A stretch of DNA of 64,000 nucleotides from Onchidella celtica. Lineage: Eukaryota > Mollusca > Gastropoda > Systellommatophora > Onchidiidae. Where the stretch lies: positions 38,480,430-38,544,429 of the forward strand of contig OZ007571.1 of the NCBI GenBank assembly GCA_963931925.1. Reading direction: 5' to 3'. The stretch's first letter is position 1. Each line of letters opens with the position of its first letter. The position numbers and the translations under genes are program-made. The notes under the pieces were generated by a model that was not told where the DNA came from, made no database searches, and worked only from the letters and a program-made list of their open reading frames with translations. Shown here piece after piece: positions 58,401-64,000 of the stretch.

Positions 58401-59660
58401 TCGGATAAGCCAGTATTTCTTAGACCGTATCCGCTGCCTTTTTCTTCGAGAGATAGAGTCATAAAGGAAGTTGAGTCAATGTTGAAGTTAGATGTGATAG
58501 AACCATCAACATCGCCGTATTCATCACCCATCGTCCTCGTGAAAAAACTTGATGGATCGGTGCGGTTCTGTATTGATTTTCGAAGATTGAACACTATTAC
58601 GGTAGGCGATAGGGAGCCTATTCCGTTTCAGGAGGAATTAATAGCTTCATTGGCCGGGTCCACGTGGTTTTCCAAGATAGATTTAACGAAAGGTTATTGG
58701 GAAATCCCGCTTACTGAGGAGTCTAAACAATACACGGCGTTCCAAACGCCCATTGGATTATTCCAATTTAAGGTCATGCCATTTGGGTTGGTAAACGCGC
58801 TAGCGACGTTTGCACGATTAATGAGATTAGTGTTGAAGGACATACCTAATGTCGTGTCATTCTTTGACGATATAGCATGTCATACGTCGACATGGTCTGA
58901 TCATATTCAGACACTAACAGTAATTTTTCAACGATTACGTCATTTTGGGTTAACTGCTAAACCCGCAAAGATGGATTTGGCATGTCCAGAGATAATATTC
59001 TTAGGACATATTGTGGGTAGAGGTGTTCAGAGACCTGAAGTAACAAAAATTGACAAATTAGTAGGGTTGCAAATCCCTAAAACAAAGAAACAAGTCAGAA
59101 GCTTAGTGGGAATTTTAAATTATTACAGGAAGTTCATTCCAAATTTTTCCTCCTTGTCATCTTCTCTTACTGACCTTACTAAGAAGGGACAACCCGATAA
59201 GGTCCAGTGGACGTCTGAATGTCAGACAGTATTTGATAATTTGGTGACAGCATTATCATCGTCACCCATTCTGATATTACCCGATTTTCGATCTAATTTT
59301 ATCCTCAGAACGGATGCGTCGGACTCTGGTGTCGGCGCTTGTCTTCTACAGGAGAAGAACGAATGTCTCCATCCTGTATGTTATGTCAGTAGGAAGTTAT
59401 TGCAGAGAGAAAGAAAGTATTCTGTGATAGAGCGTGAGTGTCTTGCCATTGTGTGGTCCGTCCAGAAATTAGGACGTTATCTCATGGGACGAGAATTTTG
59501 TATCCAGACAGACCACAAGCCACTGACATTTTTGTCGAAGAATCGTTCGTCCAGCCCACGCTTGTCTAGATGGGCATTGGCTTTGCAGCCGTATACCTTC
59601 GTTATTCAACCAATTCCAGGAACCAGCAATCATATCGCCGACTACCTTAGTCGAGCCTAG
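55470..59660 (+). CDS. Gag C-terminus plus Pol: zinc knuckles, protease, integrase, RT, RNase H (1396 aa)
   Basis: Residues 1-~120 continue the capsid-like domain (YFKELQREDVKDYDKLKALL). Two CCHC knuckles follow (~228-262: CWTCGRVGHFSREC and CWNCGRADH...C). Protease has DTGS at 346-349. Integrase has the HHCC zinc site (~537-576), catalytic D607, D667 and E703 (35-residue last spacing), and a GPY/F-type module (WKGPYVI). Reverse transcriptase follows with LDGSVRFCIDFRRLN, PFGLVNALATF and FFDD (D1133, D1134; most Gypsy elements have Y-x-D-D). RNase H has RTDASDSGVGA (D1282) and TDHKPL, ending IADYLSRA. Integrase before RT is the Gmr1-type order. The frame is intact from the first codon shown; the natural start is the upstream gag ATG. 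Confidence 0.95.
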   Translation: MQGRALTYFKELQREDVKDYDKLKALLLRRFARTEEYFREQFRRARADTREDFAAFVARLTEYFANWVDLAHVGADFAKLKDLMIRDQLYASCHKDLVAFLKENEPATVQEASKLAEAYRTAHPSKPVARAYVQDAGYVAVVEGSPAGLRDRSRQRGAYSGQAQGQRKGYHQSPAYGSGKVDRAGGLGRGNGRGRFVTFADDRRHRDSSSGRDGSRGPRPSAAQGAECWTCGRVGHFSRECRAAKCWNCGRADHISVNCPAGRIAANVDSSSSPCSPNKFHHAAACVTSDNGGGQYSKCPSCEKLLSSGVLPCGRKIPVINSCHTGGGLRVYPGFVGDEPVSVLRDTGSTVVGVHRDCIRDSQLTGETVPCIQFSGAIEKLPMARIMIDTPFLSGEVEAVVGCFPGAQLIIGNVSRVVSPSDENVQAWSQSKGIDFCAAVETRRRVADKDKIRPLATPAVNLDITPERLARLQREDPSLNPCFGEARTEKTRRYKNGSSSFVVQAGILFRKYVTVSSILKQVVVPALLIATVLHLAHDVPLAGHMGIARTKERVLKNFYWPSIHRDVQVYCKTCSACQKTTHKGRTPQAPLQKIPTVSEPFKKVSIDLVGPIHPATDRGNRFFLTVICNATRWPEAVPLRTITSEAVAEALFAIFARVGIPEQILSDRGAQFTSEMMKELFRLFSIQPITTTPYHPQANGMCERLNSTLKSMLRKVAADRPKDWDRYIPAVLFAYREVRQETTGFSPFEMMYGRSPRGPTDVLRDMMTSPSSGDDDQISVFQYLVDLRERLSSARTIAEEASGIASKRAKAYKDRGSKLRIFKPGDKVLLLLPTDHNKLLMTWKGPYVIERVVSKVDYAIHIDGTSKVFHVNMLQRFYERPQYLCAQTRPEETVFSTACTGVVDQSDCDVSDTEAQQELQIQLPELTPTQGYRDVKINPDLTSSRSRELKTLLASFPDVVTDLPGRTTVIQHQIKLTSDKPVFLRPYPLPFSSRDRVIKEVESMLKLDVIEPSTSPYSSPIVLVKKLDGSVRFCIDFRRLNTITVGDREPIPFQEELIASLAGSTWFSKIDLTKGYWEIPLTEESKQYTAFQTPIGLFQFKVMPFGLVNALATFARLMRLVLKDIPNVVSFFDDIACHTSTWSDHIQTLTVIFQRLRHFGLTAKPAKMDLACPEIIFLGHIVGRGVQRPEVTKIDKLVGLQIPKTKKQVRSLVGILNYYRKFIPNFSSLSSSLTDLTKKGQPDKVQWTSECQTVFDNLVTALSSSPILILPDFRSNFILRTDASDSGVGACLLQEKNECLHPVCYVSRKLLQRERKYSVIERECLAIVWSVQKLGRYLMGREFCIQTDHKPLTFLSKNRSSSPRLSRWALALQPYTFVIQPIPGTSNHIADYLSRA

Positions 59661-60001
59661 GGAAAGATTTCAGGAGCTTATACATCGGAGGACAGGAACA
59701 TTGAGAGGATCTGTGTGAATGAGTCGACTTTAAAATATTGGCATTATAAATATGATATGAAGAATGGTTGATAGGTTGATTGGTTTTTGATTCTGTATTA
59801 AGTATTGTGGTTAGTTAGCTATTCATGATGTGACACATATATGCATATTGCAGGCCATATTGATCCCCATATTTTCCCCTGATTTCGGTATTTTATATAC
59901 TAGGGGAACTGCTAGGTCATTTTTTTAGTGTAGGTATTGCTCACGCTCACTCGTTGACAGTCATCTTGATGCGATTTGAAATTAATTGCATTAATTTTTT
60001 T

Positions 60002-60012
60002 GGGGTGGGGGA
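60002..60012 (+). promoter_or_regulatory. Polypurine tract
   Basis: GGGGTGGGGGA just upstream of the 3' LTR, preceded by a T run. This is the usual primer for plus-strand synthesis; three bases (TGA) separate it from the LTR. Confidence 0.7.
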
Positions 60013-60015
60013 TGA

Positions 60016-61208
60016 TGTCACGAGTGGAGTGAGTGCAATTAAGGGGATTGCTACAGAGCGGGTGTAGAGTAAGAAGGGCTCACGGTAGACAAGTAAGTTA
60101 AGCGTGCTGTTGTGAGTAGTGGGGGGGGTCTGAATGAGGCGAAAGCGCTGTATTACTATCACTGCAAGTTAGAAGGTCCTACGGAACGGACCTGTGAATA
60201 AGAGCCCATCGGGCGGACATAAGGGGAGCAGTCGAGAAGACTAGTGAGAGAGTCTTTCCAGTGATGACTGGTACGTAGAACGTTGATTGATTATTATGAT
60301 TGATGTATTATATTATATTCGTCTATTACCATGATGTAAATAAGTATATGTGAGGAATGTGGAAGTCCTTGATATTGGATATAGCAATGTGCGCCATGAG
60401 CGATAGATGAAAGTGAGTTCATGGATTTGTAGCGCGAGTGAGTAGTGTGTACTCCGATGGAGGTGTGTTACCGTAAGATGTGTGGTGAGTGAAAGGTGAA
60501 CTAGTGTGTGTACGCTTCATGGGTTGTAAGGAGAGGTGGAGTGAATAGAAATGGTAGGGTATTATACCAATGTAATGTTATTCTTGTAGGTGTCGAGGAC
60601 GGGCCGCAGAGCCACCTCGATGAGCACAGGGGATAGGCCAGCATAGGGCCGGAGGCCACACATAGGCCAGAAGTGAGGCTGTCAGTGCAGGACAGTAGAG
60701 GCACATAAAGTCGTGGCAGTCAGGCCACGGACAGGGACGTAGATATGAGCGTGAATGTGATAATGTACTATTGCCATGCTGAGGGGCTAGGGAACTAATA
60801 ATGTACTGGTGAAATGATAATGTCTATTGAAATGATAATGTGTTATTGCCCTGCTGAGGTGCTAGGGGAGTGCTAAGGTGTATGACAATAGGAAGGTGAT
60901 ATTGAGAGACTGCGGTGCCAGTGAATTATTAATGTGCTATTAAGACCCTGAGGGGAGAGGCTGAGGCCGAAGTGCCTTTAGGAGTAACTACCGGATTGTG
61001 GATCCGAGGGAGAGTGTGTGTGAGAATAAGGCCGTTGTACGGCAGTTAATTTCAGTAATATAATGTATGTAATTGCGCTATTATCTGTATAATTATGTTT
61101 AATAAATGTGTGAGTCTGATGGATTGTTCTGTTAAGTGTTAAACTTGTTTGTTCGTGATTGTTGTCCTGTCATAAACTACTACATCTCCCAGTCTGGGAT
61201 TTGTGACA
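60016..61208 (+). repeat. 3' LTR, 1193 bp
   Basis: Matches 52828-54019 base for base by eye except one extra G in a G run near 60121-60128 and a T-to-C change in CATAAACTACTAC near the end. AATAAA at 61101-61106. Confidence 0.97.
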
Positions 61209-61506
61209 GCCATAATAGGTTATTTTGTAAAACAGAACAAAAATGTCCTCAAGACAGAATGAGGGGAAAAGTATTAGTTTTGTATACCAGAAAAAATTGC
61301 CCTAGAACATGACTATGGCACATCACAATTCATAGCATACATTAATGTGGCACATAAAACTGTCTCATGTCCCACCCTTATCTAATCAGAGATTTTGACT
61401 GAAAACTTGGGGAGTACCTTCAAACTTGCCATAAAGATAAACTCTTTTACTTCTCTTGTTTAGCACGAGATTTTTTGTTTGTTTGTTGATGTTGCATTAG
61501 AGACTA

Positions 61507-61512
61507 TTTATT
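61507..61512 (-). terminator. Likely poly(A) signal of the right-hand gene
   Basis: AATAAA on the minus strand about 150 bp past the stop codon of the gene at 61663-63952. The Gypsy element begins about 300 bp further downstream. Confidence 0.5.
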
Positions 61513-61662
61513 TATAGAAAAGTCATCAAATTTTAACGCAATTTTCTTCAAATTGTTCTTCTGACCCTCCCACTGTGAAGACCACATAGTCCTCCTTTTC
61601 ATGAAACAACAAATTATGTATCACTAATTTCAGCTCAGAACTAACAATGGTGAATTTCCACA

Positions 61663-63952
61663 TCACAGCTGGTCATTCATTTTCTTCACCAAAGTTAACA
61701 AACTGGATCTGACAGATGCTAAGCTGACATCTGCTGCCCCTTGTGAAAAGATATCTTTCACTGATGTTGACAGTTGCTGCTGGCGTATTTCTGGTCTCTC
61801 TGTGGCCACTTGAGCAAATGATATGAAACTGGAAAATGAAAACAGTAAGACAATCACCAGGTGGAGACAGTAAAAATAAAGGAAAATAAAATCATTTTTT
61901 TCAGCAATACGTTGCATTTTTTCCTCTGCTATGCCAATTTATATTATTATTAGGGACAAAAAATTCATTAAAAAAACTTCAAACTGACCAAACTGTTTTA
62001 CTGGAAGTCAAACATGCCAAACACACAAAAACAAATCTTTTCTTTCTTTTTAAAGATTTGAAGAGGCATAGTTTCATGATCTCATATTGTAATAATAAGC
62101 TCTTGTGGAGAAAACAAACTAAAAGTATTCTGGCCCTTATTGCAGGCATTATTTAGAGGTTTGGCAATGCTGAGGTCTTGATTCCTGAATATGCCCCTTG
62201 TTAGTTTGTCTTTCTCTGAAGAGGCCATATGAATTTGAATCCATACCCAATTTAATAACTTTCCACGAAATTTATGCTTTAACAATGCCAAATGATAGCA
62301 CTTAGCATAAACCGAACAGCTTCTTGATATGACAGGAAAATATGACCATAAAAACATTTAAAACTTACATTTTTGTACACCAGTAGCCCCCCTGATCTAC
62401 AGGTATTCATGAATATGCACATATAGTTATGAATTTTCATGCATCTATCTGCCTTGCTATCACTATGCATTCACTCACCAACCATACTTCTATCAGTCAT
62501 CTCTTCAGTTTTTATGTACAGAGACTTTGTCCCATAAATGTATGCCCCTTTGTCCAATAAATGTATGTTCATTTAAATAAAGAACCTGCAATAAGATTTA
62601 AGTGGATTATATTAACATTTTCTGGACCCTGATTCTGAAAATTGCTCACTGACATTTGTGTCTCTTTGTGTCATTGCGCGAAAGAAAACAGATATTCATT
62701 TCATTACTAGCTGTGGCCCCTGGCCCTGCCAAGGACACCTAGACATTGGTTTCAGTTCTGGGTGATTATAATGGATCTGCTTCACCTTGATGGTTCCTTT
62801 AGATTTATAATTTTGTTGTTGTTGCTTGTTTTTAGATAAGTCTCACTGCACTCCCTTAATGCGCAAAAGCCCTACGCATGCGGTCAGTATTCATGAAATG
62901 GCAAGAACCGGCACATTAAATAGTGTACACATCGCAGAAAGTCATAACTTCACAATTCATGGAAAACAAAGGATCGGGACGGGGGGAAATTAGCGACACA
63001 AAGCAAACTCAAAAAAATACTTCCCCACCATTTGAAATCTCCAATTCGTAAAAAAGAATCAAGTTCATGCAAATCCGAGTTGTCTGAGCGATGGCAGGGG
63101 TTGATAAAAATCAGGCAAGGTTTTTTATTTGAGGATATCCCTCACAACTTATTTTCTAAACAGCAACAAAGAAAATATTGTTAAAGCTGTTTGTCATAAT
63201 GTAACCCCATCAGGCAATCCAGCATAGCTTGAAACATAAAAATAGAAGTAATCCATATTTCTAAGCATTGTAAAGAAATTCACTTTGGCATGAAGCTTGC
63301 TTCTTAACTCTTAATCTGAGTTGGTCAACACTGGTAAATACCAAGGTTATAGCTACTTACCTTTTCCAAGATGGCATAACTGAAAAAAGATCCGGGACGT
63401 AGTCAGACAAAGCCCGAGCCTGTAAGTCAACAGGATGAAAAAATGTCACTGATAATGGAAGGAAAGTATTTAGCTTAAAGTCCTTTCATGCAACCATCAA
63501 TGACAAAATGGACAGCTAACTAACTTGAAAGATTTAGATATAATCCAATCTATTTAAGACTGAATTATGTCATACGCAATGACCAGCTCATGTGTAATTA
63601 CTTTCTGCATGCTTCATTGTGAACAATCATATGACTTTTTGAACTGATACTTAACCGGTTTCAGCAAATACAACCAGTCACAGGGATTGGCAGTTCAAAG
63701 CATTTTCGTTTTTTTACTCTGATAAATGGAGCAGCATGTACTGGATAACATGACCCTACAGTGGTGAACATGACCCTACAGTGGTGAACACATTACGCTA
63801 CCTCAGCTAATGCTGTAAAGGTTATATGCATAGATGTCGGCAATGCTTCTTCATCCTCTGTTGCTTGCTTCTTCACCAATTCCACAGCTTGTGACCACAA
63901 ATTATGTTGCAGGAGATATTTCAAAGCTTTCTCCACAGCATTCTCACACTCA
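61663..63952 (-). CDS. C-terminal exons of an unidentified gene (about 124 aa visible)
   Basis: Exons in transcript order: 63952-63802, 63419-63361 and 61828-61663 (stop TGA). They join in one frame with GT-AG introns. The protein reads ECENAVEKALKYLLQHNLWS, then ALPTSMHITFTALAE, ARALSDYVPDLFSVMPSWKS, FISFAQVATERPE and ends LTLVKKMNDQL. It looks all-helical, as in a HEAT/TPR-type scaffold, but I cannot name the family. Exon quality (splice sites, phases, composition) makes it a real gene. The 5' part lies beyond the window. The intron at 61829-63360 shows no transposon I recognise. Confidence 0.75.
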
Positions 63953-64000
63953 CTGGGAAATAAGAGAAAATGTAGCAACTGCAATATTAACTTTTAAGAC

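Larger units (their letters stand above)
52828..61208 (+). mobile_element. Complete Ty3/Gypsy LTR retrotransposon with Copia-like pol order (Gmr1-type)
   Basis: 8381 bp, flanked by the 5-bp duplication GCCAT (52823-52827 and 61209-61213). LTRs begin TGTCACGAG and end TTTGTGACA. A tRNA-Pro-type primer site follows the 5' LTR and a purine tract precedes the 3' LTR. The coding order is gag, zinc knuckles, protease, integrase, reverse transcriptase, RNase H. Normal Gypsy elements have integrase last; the reversed order with Gypsy-type sequences is the defining trait of the Gmr1 lineage. The LTRs differ by one substitution and one G-run length change, so the insertion is recent. Confidence 0.95.

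Noticed and set aside
55526..58594. Minus-strand ORFs of 71-133 aa
   Set aside because: Antisense shadows of the Gypsy pol ORF.
1..64000. tRNA or rRNA genes
   Set aside because: I looked for B-box-like GGTTCGANTCC and cloverleaf arrangements and found none convincing; the tRNA-like match at 54021 is a primer site.

Overview
This is a metazoan nuclear window. It holds spliced genes with GT-AG introns, three conserved animal-type protein genes, and an AT-rich background crowded with transposons. The mix of non-LTR retrotransposons, a Ty3/Gypsy element, a P-like element and TTAA-flanked miniature elements fits a lophotrochozoan, most likely a mollusc. That placement is inference; no marker here proves it.

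Layout. 565-12289 (+): the 3' two thirds of a thimet oligopeptidase/neurolysin-type metallopeptidase gene, 12 exons, with an L2/CR1-like LINE carrying an intact 1112-codon ORF in one intron and a small TTAA-flanked MITE in another. 16222-20886: a whole P-element-like DNA transposon with 31-bp terminal inverted repeats and a 7-bp target duplication. Its THAP-domain transposase is on the minus strand and is dead (in-frame stop, frameshifts, and a 365-bp LINE fragment with a 13-bp target duplication inside the THAP domain). 22413-28308 (-): a complete seven-exon ARMC7 gene encoding 196 aa, convergent with the peptidase gene; its first intron holds a truncated LINE and a TTAA MITE. 28.3-61.5 kb: about 33 kb of gene-poor, repeat-rich DNA. 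It contains a nearly full-length LINE (35042-38880, -), a 777-bp piggyBac-like MITE, a second LINE (43855-48475, +) split by a solo LTR, an odd block of diverged repeats (50.5-52.6 kb), and a complete young Ty3/Gypsy element (52828-61208, +). 61663-63952 (-): the last three exons of an unidentified conserved-looking gene.

The most notable element is the Gypsy retrotransposon. Its integrase lies upstream of reverse transcriptase and RNase H, the Copia-like order known from the Gmr1 lineage. Its two 1.19-kb LTRs differ by one substitution and one homopolymer length change, and its only coding lesion is one extra G in a G run. The window also records nested insertion events: LINE fragment into P element, and LTR element into LINE followed by solo-LTR formation.

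The host genes are not visibly linked in function. The peptidase and ARMC7 converge on the P-element region, while ARMC7 and the right-hand gene are both transcribed leftward on either side of the transposon-rich stretch.
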